Position numbers and translations under genes: made by a program
Notes under the pieces: model-generated
The model's input: the letters and a program-made list of their open reading frames with translations, nothing else
The model's database searches: none
What the model was told of the DNA's origin: nothing
Source: an uncultured Clostridia bacterium
GTDB taxonomy: Bacteria > Bacillota > Clostridia > Oscillospirales > Ruminococcaceae
Assembly (NCBI GenBank): GCA_947627465.1
Contig: CANQWD010000026.1
Span: forward strand, 1-38,560
Reading direction: 5' to 3'
DNA length: 38,560 nucleotides
Part shown: positions 24,623 to 32,415 of the stretch, piece after piece
Layout: each line of letters starts with the position of its first letter
Numbering within the stretch: the stretch's first letter is position 1

Positions 24623-25260
24623 TGTACAAAGCGGTGGTATTTGATTTCGATTATACGTTGGGAGACAGCACGGCTGGCATTGCCGAAAGTGTGAATTACG
24701 CCTTGGAAAATCTCAGGTACGAGCCGAAGAGCGTTCCCGAGATAAAAAATACCGTGGGATTGTCGCTTAAAGAAACATTTGCGGCGCTGACGGGCTGCCG
24801 CGATAAGGAGCAGTCAGAGCGTTTTATAAAACTTTTTCGCGAAAAAGCGGATGAGGTTATGACGGAGAGCACGGTACTTTACGACCGTGTTCCCGAAATT
24901 TTGCGCGGACTGCACAAAACGATAAAGACAGGCATTGTCTCCACGAAGTTTCGTTACCGCATTGAAGCGATACTGCAAAAATTCGGCGCGGAGGATTTGA
25001 TTGACGCGATAATCGGCGGCGAGGACGTAACGCGGGAAAAGCCCGACCAGGAAGGCTTGTTGCGGGCGCTGGAAACGCTCGGAGTGGAGAGACACGAGGT
25101 GCTGTACGTCGGCGACAGCATTGTCGACGCGCAGACGGCGCAGAGCGCGAACGTCGATTTTGCGGCGGTGCTGACGGGTACGACGACCGATTTTTCACGG
25201 TACAAAACCGTTTTTATCGGCGATGATATGTCTGCTGTTTTTGATTTTGTAACAAAATAA
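24622..25260 (+). CDS. HAD-superfamily phosphatase (phosphoglycolate phosphatase/PpaX-like)
   Basis: 212 residues from ATG 24622, chosen because it overlaps the SDR stop (TGATG); the longer frame is a shadow. Motif I is DFDYTLGDS (Tyr where many relatives have Gly), motif II Ser/Thr in GIVSTKFR, Lys in REKPDQEG and motif IV GDSIVDAQTA. A helical cap follows motif I. It hydrolyses small phosphate esters or pyrophosphate; the substrate is unknown. Last gene of the run. No clear terminator follows. Confidence 0.88.
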   Translation: MYKAVVFDFDYTLGDSTAGIAESVNYALENLRYEPKSVPEIKNTVGLSLKETFAALTGCRDKEQSERFIKLFREKADEVMTESTVLYDRVPEILRGLHKTIKTGIVSTKFRYRIEAILQKFGAEDLIDAIIGGEDVTREKPDQEGLLRALETLGVERHEVLYVGDSIVDAQTAQSANVDFAAVLTGTTTDFSRYKTVFIGDDMSAVFDFVTK

Positions 25261-25337
25261 TAAAACAATTTGGGATTTTTGTGCAATGTGCCGAAAAAAA
25301 GTCTAAAACTTCGTTACCGTTTTTTTTAAAAAAGCGG

Positions 25338-25366
25338 TTGAAATTTCCGTGAAAATATAGTATAAT
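25338..25366 (+). promoter_or_regulatory. Promoter of the oadG-oadB genes
   Basis: TTGAAA (25338-25343), 17 nt, TATAAT (25361-25366), about 64 nt before the OadG start. Confidence 0.8.
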
Positions 25367-25429
25367 AATTATGATTTTTGAAATTATTTGTAATTTGCGC
25401 GATTACAATAACAAAGGAGACAAGGATAG

Positions 25430-25909
25430 ATGAATACTGCATTGAGAATGCTGCTTGAAAGCGCCGAAGCCGCAAGCGAGGACGCTATTGAGCGTATCCA
25501 GGGCTTGCCCGACGCGGCTTCGCAGCTTGCGGACAAGGACTATTGGGGATCTGTCGGGATACTCGCGCTGACGGGTATTTTGGTGGTTTTCCTTATTTTG
25601 GCGATCTTGATCTTCTTTTTCTGGCTGATGGGCACGATCTTTAAATCGATAGATAAGTCCAAGGCGGAGAAGAAAGCGAGTGAGGCTGCAAAAGCGGCCG
25701 CTCCCAAGCCCGCGGTTGAAACGGTCGTTGAAGCCGCTCCCGAGGACGACGAGGAGGAGCTTATCGCGGTGATAAGCGCGGCTATCGCGGCTTACGAGGG
25801 CGACGGCGGCTTCACGATAAGAAGCGTCAAGCGCCACGGCGACGGCGGTTCCCGTGTACAGTCCGCTTGGAGAAGCGCGGGCGTTCGCGGAAATATGAGC
25901 CAATTCTAA
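25430..25909 (+). CDS. OadG-like gamma subunit of a Na+-translocating decarboxylase
   Basis: 159 residues, start after AAAGGAGACAAGG. A short outer N terminus, one membrane helix (SVGILALTGILVVFLILAILIFFFWL), then an Ala/Pro/Lys-rich linker (KASEAAKAAAPKPAVE) and a conserved C-terminal piece (EEELIAVISAAIAAYEG, then IRSVKRH and SAWRSAGVRGNMSQF). This is the layout of OadG-type subunits in Clostridia, which tether the cytoplasmic carboxyltransferase to the membrane pump. It is 18 nt from the OadB gene. No carboxyltransferase or biotin carrier gene is present in the window. Confidence 0.88.
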   Translation: MNTALRMLLESAEAASEDAIERIQGLPDAASQLADKDYWGSVGILALTGILVVFLILAILIFFFWLMGTIFKSIDKSKAEKKASEAAKAAAPKPAVETVVEAAPEDDEEELIAVISAAIAAYEGDGGFTIRSVKRHGDGGSRVQSAWRSAGVRGNMSQF

Positions 25910-25927
25910 AGAGAGGAAAACCTAAAA

Positions 25928-27211
25928 ATGGAAATATTTTCAAGTACATTTAAAGGGCTTATCGACACATCGGGCTTTATGGGTCTGGATATCAAGAATG
26001 TAATTATGATATTGTTGTCGTTCGTCCTGTTTTATTTGGCGATAAAGAAGCAGTATGAGCCGCTGCTCATGCTGCCTATCGCGTTCGGTATGCTGCTGAC
26101 TAATCTGCCGCTTACCGGACTTTACCACGCAGAGTTGTGGAATCCGTCAACAAACCCGTATTTCGCGCCGCAGTATCTTGGCACGATGTACGCCGATCAA
26201 AGCGGAAGTCAGATATTCCAATCGGTTTTCACGCAGCAAACCTCGTTGGATTACGGCAAGGTGCTGCACGAGGGCGGTTTGCTCGATATGCTGTATCTCG
26301 GCGTTAAGCTGCAAATCTATCCGCCGCTTATCTTCCTCGGCATAGGCTCTATGACAGACTTCGGTCCGCTTATCGCGAATCCGAAAAGCTTCTTGCTCGG
26401 CGCGGCGGCTCAGGGAGGTATATTCTTTACGTTCCTCGGCGCGTGCCTGTTGAACTTGACCGGTCTGGGCGACGGTTTTACGCTAAAGGAAGCGGCTTCC
26501 ATAGCTATCATAGGCGGCGCGGACGGACCTACGGCAATATACCTTACTTCAAAGCTCGCTCCGCAATTGCTCGGTTCGATAGCCGTCGCGGCATATTCGT
26601 ATATGGCGTTGGTTCCCGTAATTCAGCCACCTATCATGAAGCTGCTGACTACCGAAAAGGAGCGCTCGGTTAAAATGGGTCAGCTCCGTGAGGTATCGAA
26701 GATCGAGAAGATCGTGTTCCCGATCGCGGTTACCGTTATTGTATCGCTTATCGTTCCGAGCGCGGCTCCGCTTGTCGGCATATTGATGTTCGGAAACTTG
26801 ATGAAAGAGAGCGGCGTGTGCGACAGACTTGTAAAGACCGCGCAAAACGAACTGATGAATATCATCACGATATTCCTCGGTATTACGGTCGGTGCTACAG
26901 CAGTCGCGGACAACTTCCTCAGCTTGAAGACGATATTTATTATCGTGCTCGGACTTATTGCGTTCTGTGTTGGTACGGCGTGCGGAGTTCTGCTCGGCAA
27001 GCTGATGTACGTGATCTCGGGTCACAAGATAAATCCGCTTATCGGTTCGGCGGGCGTTTCCGCGGTTCCCATGGCGGCGCGCGTTTCGCAGAAAGTCGGC
27101 GCGCAGACCAACCCCTCGAACTTCCTGCTAATGCACGCAATGGGACCGAACGTTGCCGGAGTTATCGGCTCGGCGGTCGCGGCGGGCGTGCTGCTGTCCG
27201 TTCTGGGTTAA
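25928..27211 (+). CDS. oadB: Na+-translocating decarboxylase beta subunit (OadB/GcdB/MmdB family)
   Basis: 427 residues with about ten membrane segments. It couples decarboxylation of a biotin-bound carboxyl group to outward Na+ transport. The family signature IIGGADGPTAIYLTSKLAP is intact, as are GFMGLDIKNVIMI at the start and VSAVPMAARVSQKVG near the end, followed by NFLLMHAMGPNVAGVIGSAVAAGV. Which acid is used (oxaloacetate, methylmalonyl-CoA or glutaconyl-CoA) depends on the alpha subunit, which is not here. It ends 60 nt before the SIMPL gene; a weak CCGC-AAAA-GCGG hairpin lies between them. Confidence 0.95.
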   Translation: MEIFSSTFKGLIDTSGFMGLDIKNVIMILLSFVLFYLAIKKQYEPLLMLPIAFGMLLTNLPLTGLYHAELWNPSTNPYFAPQYLGTMYADQSGSQIFQSVFTQQTSLDYGKVLHEGGLLDMLYLGVKLQIYPPLIFLGIGSMTDFGPLIANPKSFLLGAAAQGGIFFTFLGACLLNLTGLGDGFTLKEAASIAIIGGADGPTAIYLTSKLAPQLLGSIAVAAYSYMALVPVIQPPIMKLLTTEKERSVKMGQLREVSKIEKIVFPIAVTVIVSLIVPSAAPLVGILMFGNLMKESGVCDRLVKTAQNELMNIITIFLGITVGATAVADNFLSLKTIFIIVLGLIAFCVGTACGVLLGKLMYVISGHKINPLIGSAGVSAVPMAARVSQKVGAQTNPSNFLLMHAMGPNVAGVIGSAVAAGVLLSVLG

Positions 27212-27271
27212 CTTAAAACAAAATTCCCCCGCAAAAGCGGAGGATTATTATACGGAAAGGAAATTTGCTTT

Positions 27272-27916
27272 ATGAGAACTATTACCGTTAAAGGCGTGGG
27301 AACGGCTTCAACGCCGCCGGATTATATCACGATCTTTCTGAACATCACGGCTCAATCGCCCGACTACGCGAAAGCAGTCGATCTGGCGAACTCGCGCATT
27401 GAAATTCTGCAAAATGCGTTGAGCGCCGTAGGATTTGCGAAAGAGGACTTGAAAACGCTGGTGTATAACGTAAACTCGGATTATAATAATTACAATGAAA
27501 GAGGAGTTTTCAAGAAGAAGTTCGTTGGTTACGCGTGTCATTATCAATTGAAATTGTCGTTCGACTTCGACAACAAACGCCTTTCGGAAACGCTCACCGC
27601 GATTTCGGAAAGCAAAGCAAACGCCGAATTTTCAATCAAGTTTACGGTCAAAGACCCCGAAAAAGTCAGCGCGGAACTTTTGAAGTCCGCGACTGAAAAC
27701 GCCCGCCAAAAAGCCGAGATACTGTGCGCGGCTTCAGGAGCGAACCTCGGCGAATTGGTAAGTATTAACTACAATTGGGGCGAAATTGATTTGTATTCTC
27801 AAAGCCGATATTGTGATGAAGCGCGCTGTGCCGTGCCGCTTGCCGCCGCTCCCGAATTTACGCCCGACGATATTGAATCAAGCGATACGGCAACGTTTGT
27901 TTGGGAGATAGTTTAA
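27272..27916 (+). CDS. SIMPL-domain (DUF541) protein
   Basis: 214 residues, ATG after GGAAAGG. Starts RTITVKGVGTASTPPDYITIFLNI, the typical first strand of SIMPL/DUF541, followed by long helix ANSRIEILQNALSAVG, the NYNERGVFKKKFVGYACHYQLKL strand pair and a C-terminal ENARQKAEILCAASGANLGELVSINY. No signal peptide is visible, unlike many periplasmic members. Function in the family is poorly defined. It ends at the shared terminator with pyrB, which is convergent. Confidence 0.88.
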   Translation: MRTITVKGVGTASTPPDYITIFLNITAQSPDYAKAVDLANSRIEILQNALSAVGFAKEDLKTLVYNVNSDYNNYNERGVFKKKFVGYACHYQLKLSFDFDNKRLSETLTAISESKANAEFSIKFTVKDPEKVSAELLKSATENARQKAEILCAASGANLGELVSINYNWGEIDLYSQSRYCDEARCAVPLAAAPEFTPDDIESSDTATFVWEIV

Positions 27917-27924
27917 TAAAAAAC

Positions 27925-27949
27925 AAGCCGAGAATGTTCATCTCGGCTT
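27925..27949. terminator. Bidirectional terminator between the SIMPL gene and pyrB
   Basis: AAGCCGAGA (27925-27933) pairs with TCTCGGCTT (27941-27949), perfect, 7-nt loop. A-rich sequence precedes it and ATTATTTT follows, so it can stop transcription in both directions. Confidence 0.92.
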
Positions 27950-27961
27950 ATTATTTTCTGT

Positions 27962-29038
27962 TTATAACAAAATTCTCTCGTCGCAATACTCGCATACGAG
28001 AATACCTCCGCGGTTTACGTAGCTGTGAGGCAGATATTTTTCCGTCTGCGTTACGCATTTCGGATTGGTGCAGATAACGTCGTTGTGAATTTCTCCGGTG
28101 AGCAGCGGCTTTACCTTGGGCTGTTTGGTAAACGTGTATAAGATCAGCGCCATACGTACATACATTCCGTTGTTTGCTTGACGGAAATAAGCGGCGCGAG
28201 GGTCGTCGTCCACGGCGACTTCAATCTCGTTAACTCGCGGAAGCGGGTGCATAACTATCATGTCCCGCCGAGCGTATTCCATTTTCGCCTTTGTTAAGCG
28301 GTAAACGTCGCGCTGTTTGAGATACTCGTCCTCGCTGTCAAAGCGTTCGCGCTGAATACGCGTCATATAGAGCATATCGAGATTTTTAATAGCTTCGTCG
28401 ATCGTATTTACTTCGGTGAATTCCGCGCCGCGCCCTTTCAGCACGTCTTTTATGTAGCTCGGCAGAGCCAAATCGGACGTACTTATCAGAACAAACTTGT
28501 TGTTCGGAAAACACGACAGCGCTTTAACGAGCGAGTGTACTGTTCTTCCGTATTTCAGATCGCCGCAAAACCCGACTGTAAGGTTGTCCAGTCTGCCGAG
28601 TTCGCATTTCAGCGTAAGCAGATCGGTGAGCGTCTGCGTTGGGTGAAGATGACCGCCGTCGCCCGCGTTTATTACGGGGCAGTCTGCGGAAAGCGCCGCC
28701 GCTTTCGCCGAGCCTTCTTGATTGTGCCGCATAACGAGGATATCCGCGTAGGTGCTGACAATCTTGATCGTGTCCTTAAGGTTCTCGCCCTTGGCTACCG
28801 AGGAGTTGTTCGGGTTATCAAATCCGATAAGCGAACCGCCCAGCCTTAACATAGCGGCTTGAAAGCTCATCTGCGTGCGCGTTGACGGCTCGTAGAACAG
28901 CGTCGCCATAATTTTGCCGCGGCAAGCTTCGGTGTAAAATCCGGGGTTTTCCTTAATGCGTTCGGCAAGCTCGATTATCTCCGTCCATTGCTGAACGGTG
29001 TAGTCATCCATATCTATAAGATTATTAAAGTTGTCCAT
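27962..29038 (-). CDS. pyrB: Aspartate carbamoyltransferase with fused PyrI-type zinc domain
   Basis: 358 residues from ATG 29038, preceded by AGAGGTGAAATT; the longer frame lacks a site. It joins carbamoyl phosphate and aspartate in pyrimidine synthesis. Carbamoyl-phosphate loop STRTQMSF (52-59), HLHPTQTLTDLL and HPLPRVNEI are intact. The last 50 residues hold Cys323, Cys328, Cys349 and Cys352 (C-x4-C-x20-C-x2-C), nearly the spacing of the zinc site of the regulatory chain PyrI, without PyrI's nucleotide-binding domain. The tail may stabilise the trimer or contact a partner; allosteric control by CTP is not expected from it alone. No other pyr gene is nearby. Confidence 0.94.
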   Translation of the reverse strand: MDNFNNLIDMDDYTVQQWTEIIELAERIKENPGFYTEACRGKIMATLFYEPSTRTQMSFQAAMLRLGGSLIGFDNPNNSSVAKGENLKDTIKIVSTYADILVMRHNQEGSAKAAALSADCPVINAGDGGHLHPTQTLTDLLTLKCELGRLDNLTVGFCGDLKYGRTVHSLVKALSCFPNNKFVLISTSDLALPSYIKDVLKGRGAEFTEVNTIDEAIKNLDMLYMTRIQRERFDSEDEYLKQRDVYRLTKAKMEYARRDMIVMHPLPRVNEIEVAVDDDPRAAYFRQANNGMYVRMALILYTFTKQPKVKPLLTGEIHNDVICTNPKCVTQTEKYLPHSYVNRGGILVCEYCDERILL

Positions 29039-29056
29039 AATTTCACCTCTTGCTAC

Positions 29057-29085
29057 ATTATAGCAGATTTTTCGGGAAAATGCAA
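29057..29085 (-). promoter_or_regulatory. Promoter of pyrB
   Basis: On the minus strand TTGCAT (plus 29080-29085), 17 nt, TATAAT (plus 29057-29062). The leader would be only about 12 nt, so there is no room for a PyrR attenuator. Confidence 0.8.
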
Positions 29086-29472
29086 GGATTATTTGTTCTG
29101 AAAAAATCAAAAAAATTTGTTGTCCTGACAGATTTTTATGAAGCACGGTTATATCCGTTTCTTAACATGGCTATCCTATGGCATACATTAAGATTTTTAA
29201 AAATTGACAAAAAAACGTGTTAAATTTGGTAAAAACGCAGAAAATAATAAATCCTAAAAAATTTCGTAACGCACGCCGCTTTCAAACGTTTAATTTTATA
29301 GAGGGGGATACCAAGCTCTCTCAATAAACAGAGATGTGCAAAACGCCGATTTTATAAAACGTTAACATTCTATATGGGTTGTTCGGCGCAAGTGGCTACT
29401 ATTTATTGTGGGTACATAAACCCGAAATCAAATTTTGCACATATTTGTAAACATTATTTAAGAGGTATTTTT
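29086..29472. other. AT-rich gap between pyrB and the secreted protease gene
   Basis: I see no gene. TTGACA occurs near 29203, but no good -10 lies 17 nt on. GAGGGGGATACCAAGCTCTC (about 29300) can pair at its ends, and a short TCTCTC/GAGAG pair follows, so the message leader may be structured. No known riboswitch is recognised. Confidence 0.4.
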
Positions 29473-30516
29473 ATGAAAAAAATTTGGCGAAAAATGAAAG
29501 GCGGTATCGCTATTGTTTTAGCGGCGGCATTGCTTTCGACATCGGCTGTTGCTTCTGGAGCTTCGGAAGACACGTGCTCCGATGGCTTGAATGAAAGCCA
29601 TGATAACGGCGCGTATATGTATGATGTTGAAACGGGTGAAACAACGTATATGCCGCCCGAGGAAACCGAAGCCTATTCGGATGAAACAGAGGGATTTTCG
29701 CCGGGATATAATCCTTATGCGGATGAGAACAACAATGAAAACAACAACGGTGATGATAATTCTATAGAGCCTTATTATTTGGACAGCGGAAGGACGCTTG
29801 TAAAAGATCCGCAAAATCTTGAATGGTGTCGCAACACTGTGTATATTGAAGCAACATATAAAAACTTTAAAGGTGAAACAGAAACCGTTAAAGGTTCGGG
29901 TTTCATGATAGGTCCGAATGCGGTCGCAACTGCGGGGCATGTTGTGTATCAAAGACAAAACATTGGAAAATTTTTCGTGGGTAATGCAACGATTATTCCA
30001 GCTCACAATTCAAGCTCTAATTCCAGACCATATGGAGTTGCTCATGCAACATATTTTTATTGTGGTAGCGGTTGGGCAAATAATGAAGATCATTCGGATG
30101 ATTGGGGAATAATTGAATTAGACAGCAATATTGGAAACAAAACTGGCTGGTTGGGGCTTCGGTGGCAATCAGCTTCTTATGTCAATACAAGTACATTTGT
30201 AAATGGATACCCTGCGAAAGTTAACGGCAAGACTAATGTAGGTAGAGATCAATGTTTTAGGCATGGAAGAATTAATACGTCAACCAAAGCTAATATGCTT
30301 GAAAGTACTAACATGTACGCTTCACACGGGGACAGCGGAGGACCGTGCTACATATACTCCAATGATACCGGATATACGGCAATTGGAATAACTTCTAAAG
30401 TTGACCCGATTGACCTTTCCGATACAGAATGGTCTGATATTAGTAGTGTCAAATTTCGAACAATAGACAAAGCTTTGTTTGAGAGAATGGTAAAATATAG
30501 AACCTCGACGCTTTAA
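29473..30516 (+). CDS. Secreted trypsin-like serine protease
   Basis: 347 residues from ATG 29473, with AAGAGGT upstream and a standard signal peptide (KKIWRKMKGGIAIVLAAALL, cleavage near SAVASGA). An acidic, Asn-rich pro-region (DENNNENNNGDDN) precedes the protease. The chymotrypsin-fold triad is visible: His156 in ATAGHVV, Asp209 or Asp210 in HSDDWGIIEL, and Ser288 in HGDSGGPCY. The general look is of V8/glutamyl-endopeptidase-like enzymes, but specificity is a guess. It starts a cluster with three lipoprotein genes, 10 nt before the first. Confidence 0.9.
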   Translation: MKKIWRKMKGGIAIVLAAALLSTSAVASGASEDTCSDGLNESHDNGAYMYDVETGETTYMPPEETEAYSDETEGFSPGYNPYADENNNENNNGDDNSIEPYYLDSGRTLVKDPQNLEWCRNTVYIEATYKNFKGETETVKGSGFMIGPNAVATAGHVVYQRQNIGKFFVGNATIIPAHNSSSNSRPYGVAHATYFYCGSGWANNEDHSDDWGIIELDSNIGNKTGWLGLRWQSASYVNTSTFVNGYPAKVNGKTNVGRDQCFRHGRINTSTKANMLESTNMYASHGDSGGPCYIYSNDTGYTAIGITSKVDPIDLSDTEWSDISSVKFRTIDKALFERMVKYRTSTL

Positions 30517-30526
30517 GGAGACGAAC

Positions 30527-30970
30527 ATGTTTAACAAAACAAAGCATGCGGCAATTTCGTTCGTGATGATTTTATTGCTGACAGGCTGCGCCGCCAAGGA
30601 CGATCTCGCGGACTATTCTGCTTACGACTATCCGCTGGTGGAAAACATCTCAGCAAAAACTCAGCTGACCGAGTATGACGGAAACGTCGAAACAATTTGG
30701 GTATATCTGACCAACGACAGAGACGAAGATTTTTCCTATGATTATCAGTGGACGGTTGAAAAAGAAATTGATGGCGAATGGAGGGCTATCCGGTTTATAC
30801 AAGATATATCGTTTGATCTTGCAGACCGCAGTATACCGTCTCGCTGCACGACTGATATCCCGTGTGATTTAAAGAACAATGTTAAACAGCCGCTGCTGCC
30901 CGGACATTATCGAATATGGGTCGGCGGAGAGGAAAACAGAGTGCCGGCGGAGTTTACGATAATAGAATAG
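30527..30970 (+). CDS. Lipoprotein with Ig-like fold, tandem copy 1
   Basis: 147 residues, AAGGAGACGAAC before ATG. Signal with lipobox LLLTGC (Cys21), so it is anchored on the outer face of the membrane. The mature part is all-beta by pattern: ISAKTQLTEYDGNVETIWVYLTN, FSYDYQWTVEKEIDGEWRAI, then PLLPGHYRIWVGG and PAEFTI. This resembles bacterial Ig-like domains of the Big_14 type. Copies 2 and 3 follow directly. Nothing shows the function; position after a secreted protease suggests a substrate, inhibitor or partner, which is a guess. Confidence 0.85.
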   Translation: MFNKTKHAAISFVMILLLTGCAAKDDLADYSAYDYPLVENISAKTQLTEYDGNVETIWVYLTNDRDEDFSYDYQWTVEKEIDGEWRAIRFIQDISFDLADRSIPSRCTTDIPCDLKNNVKQPLLPGHYRIWVGGEENRVPAEFTIIE

Positions 30971-31002
30971 AATTTGGTTATCTGCGTTTCAAGGAGACAA
31001 CT

Positions 31003-31443
31003 ATGTTTAAAATAAAATTTGTGGCAATTTCGTTCGCAATGATTTTGCTGCTGACAGGCTGCGCCGCCAAGGATGATTTCGCTGACTATTCTGCTTACGA
31101 TTATCCTCCGGTGGAAAACATCTCGGCAAAAACTCAGCTGACCGAGTATGACGGAAACGTCGAAACGATTTGGGTGTCTCTGACCAACAACGGGGACGAA
31201 GAATTTTCCTATGATTATTGGTGGGCGCTTGAAAAAGAGGTCAATGGCGAGTGGCGGGCGATACGGTTTATTACAGACAGCAGAGATTTTGATTGTGTGA
31301 TTCGCTGTATTACACACGGCTCTGCGGACATTCCGTGCGATTTAAAGGGTTATGTTAAACAGCCGCTGCTGCCCGGGCATTACCGCTTGTGGGTAGGCGG
31401 AGAAAAGGGTAGAGTGTCCGCCGAGTTTACAATAAAAGAATAA
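31003..31443 (+). CDS. Lipoprotein with Ig-like fold, tandem copy 2
   Basis: 146 residues from ATG 31003 (CAAGGAGACAACT upstream). Lipobox LLLTGC at Cys20. It is nearly the same as copy 1 through KTQLTEYDGNVETIWV and again from QPLLPGHYR. The middle differs, with an added Cys pair (DCVIRCITHGS where copy 1 has one). High nucleotide similarity shows a recent duplication. The open frame to its left is read-through from copy 1 and is not used. Confidence 0.85.
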   Translation: MFKIKFVAISFAMILLLTGCAAKDDFADYSAYDYPPVENISAKTQLTEYDGNVETIWVSLTNNGDEEFSYDYWWALEKEVNGEWRAIRFITDSRDFDCVIRCITHGSADIPCDLKGYVKQPLLPGHYRLWVGGEKGRVSAEFTIKE

Positions 31444-31477
31444 AGCTCGGTTATCAATGCTTTAAGGAGGGTGCTGA

Positions 31478-31921
31478 ATGTTTAAAACAAAACGCGCGGC
31501 ACTGTTATGCGCGGCGGCATTGCTGCTGACAGGCTGCGCCGCCAAGGACGATTTCGCCGACTACTCGCTTGACGAACCTCCGCAGGTGGACGGCATATCC
31601 GCCAAAACAGAGTTTGCCGAATACGACGGCGATACCGAGGGGATACGTGTGTTTTTAACTAATGACAACGATGAACCTTACTCTTTTGATTACAATTGGC
31701 AGCTTGAAAAAAGGGTTGATGACGAGTGGAAAGTTATCAGGTTTATTAATGAAGAAAATGCCGTAATTCCTTTGGATTTGTACGAGATGCCGCGTGGCAC
31801 AGTGTCGATTTGGTGTGATTTGAAAGACAATGTGAAACTGCCCCTTTTGTCGGGACAATATCGTATGCGTGTCGGACACAGCGGTGAAAGAGTGCCCGCG
31901 GAGTTTACGGTAAAAGAATAA
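31478..31921 (+). CDS. Lipoprotein with Ig-like fold, tandem copy 3
   Basis: 147 residues, AAGGAGGGTGCTG before ATG. Lipobox LLLTGC at Cys20, then AAKDDFADYS shared by all copies. It is the most diverged copy (KTEFAEYDGDTEGIRVFLTND, LEKRVDDEWKVIRFINEE, LLSGQYRMRVGHSGE), so the order of events was probably an older split of copy 3 and a later copying of 1 and 2. A terminator follows at once, closing the operon. Confidence 0.85.
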   Translation: MFKTKRAALLCAAALLLTGCAAKDDFADYSLDEPPQVDGISAKTEFAEYDGDTEGIRVFLTNDNDEPYSFDYNWQLEKRVDDEWKVIRFINEENAVIPLDLYEMPRGTVSIWCDLKDNVKLPLLSGQYRMRVGHSGERVPAEFTVKE

Positions 31922-31927
31922 AATTTC

Positions 31928-31953
31928 GGAGCGGTAAACCACCGCTCCTTTTT
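31928..31953 (+). terminator. Terminator of the protease-lipoprotein operon
   Basis: GGAGCGGT (31928-31935), loop AAACC, ACCGCTCC (31941-31948), then TTTTT. A strong Rho-independent terminator seven bases after the stop codon of copy 3. Confidence 0.92.
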
Positions 31954-31986
31954 CGTCAAAAAAAGACAAAAAATTTGTATTACCTC

Positions 31987-32015
31987 TTGAAAAATCAGAC
32001 AAGATGTAGTATAAT
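31987..32015 (+). promoter_or_regulatory. Promoter of the NifU-like/GGGtGRT operon
   Basis: TTGAAA (31987-31992), 17 nt, TATAAT (32010-32015). No nearer promoter is seen, so the transcript would carry a leader of almost 400 nt. Confidence 0.75.
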
Positions 32016-32176
32016 ATATTTGTATGGTTAGCGAATTCGGAAAACGGATTTAGCTGCTAAAGGTAAAACCGCACAAAGACCACGAGTGTTGACGTTCCGT
32101 CAACCGCACGTTTTGCCGCCCGCTTGCTTGCTTGCTTATTTTCCGTCATCTTGCGCAAAGTCTCTTTGACGGGCGT

Positions 32177-32229
32177 GTCTCCCCCTGCCGGGGGAGGTGG
32201 CACGCAGTGCCGGAGGGGCTGACCGACAG
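32177..32229. repeat. Palindromic interspersed repeat, copy 1
   Basis: TCTCCCCCTGCCGGGGGAGG, then GGCACGCAGTGCC and GGAGGGGCTGACCGACAG. Two hairpins side by side (CTCCCCC/GGGGGAG and GGCAC/GTGCC). Repeats of this look are common in Ruminococcus-like genomes, from memory. Confidence 0.75.
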
Positions 32230-32315
32230 ACCGGCCCGTCTGCGTCAACTTTGTACAAGGGTTGAACGAAGTTCAACTCGCTGACAGAAAAAATGTGACA
32301 GCGCAATCGGACGTG

Positions 32316-32367
32316 GTCTCCCCCTGTGGGGGAGGTGTCGCGAAGCAACAGAGGGGCTGACCGACAG
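32316..32367. repeat. Palindromic interspersed repeat, copy 2
   Basis: Same pattern as 32177-32229, with compensating changes in the stems: CTCCCCC-TGT-GGGGGAG and a second stem TGTCGC-GAA-GCAACA in place of GGCAC...GTGCC. The ending GAGGGGCTGACCGACAG is shared. Changes that keep the pairing indicate that the structure matters. Confidence 0.75.
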
Positions 32368-32415
32368 AACAATCTTTGTGCGGTATTGCCTAAATTTGAA
32401 AAAGGAGATAAACGT

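Larger units (their letters stand above)
32061..32391. repeat. 331-bp insert in the operon leader, bounded by 19-nt inverted repeats
   Basis: 32061-32079 and 32373-32391 are inverted repeats matching at 17 of 19 positions, with a perfect 12-base core ACCGCACAAAGA/TCTTTGTGCGGT. Between them are two copies of a palindromic repeat, a GTTGAACGAAGTTCAAC hairpin and a GTTGACG...CGTCAAC hairpin. No gene is supported. It may be a composite mobile repeat or a large folded leader. Confidence 0.6.

Noticed and set aside
29200-29330. Possible riboswitch before the protease gene
   Set aside because: The GAGGGGGATACCAAGCTCTC stretch can pair at its ends but matches no riboswitch consensus I know.
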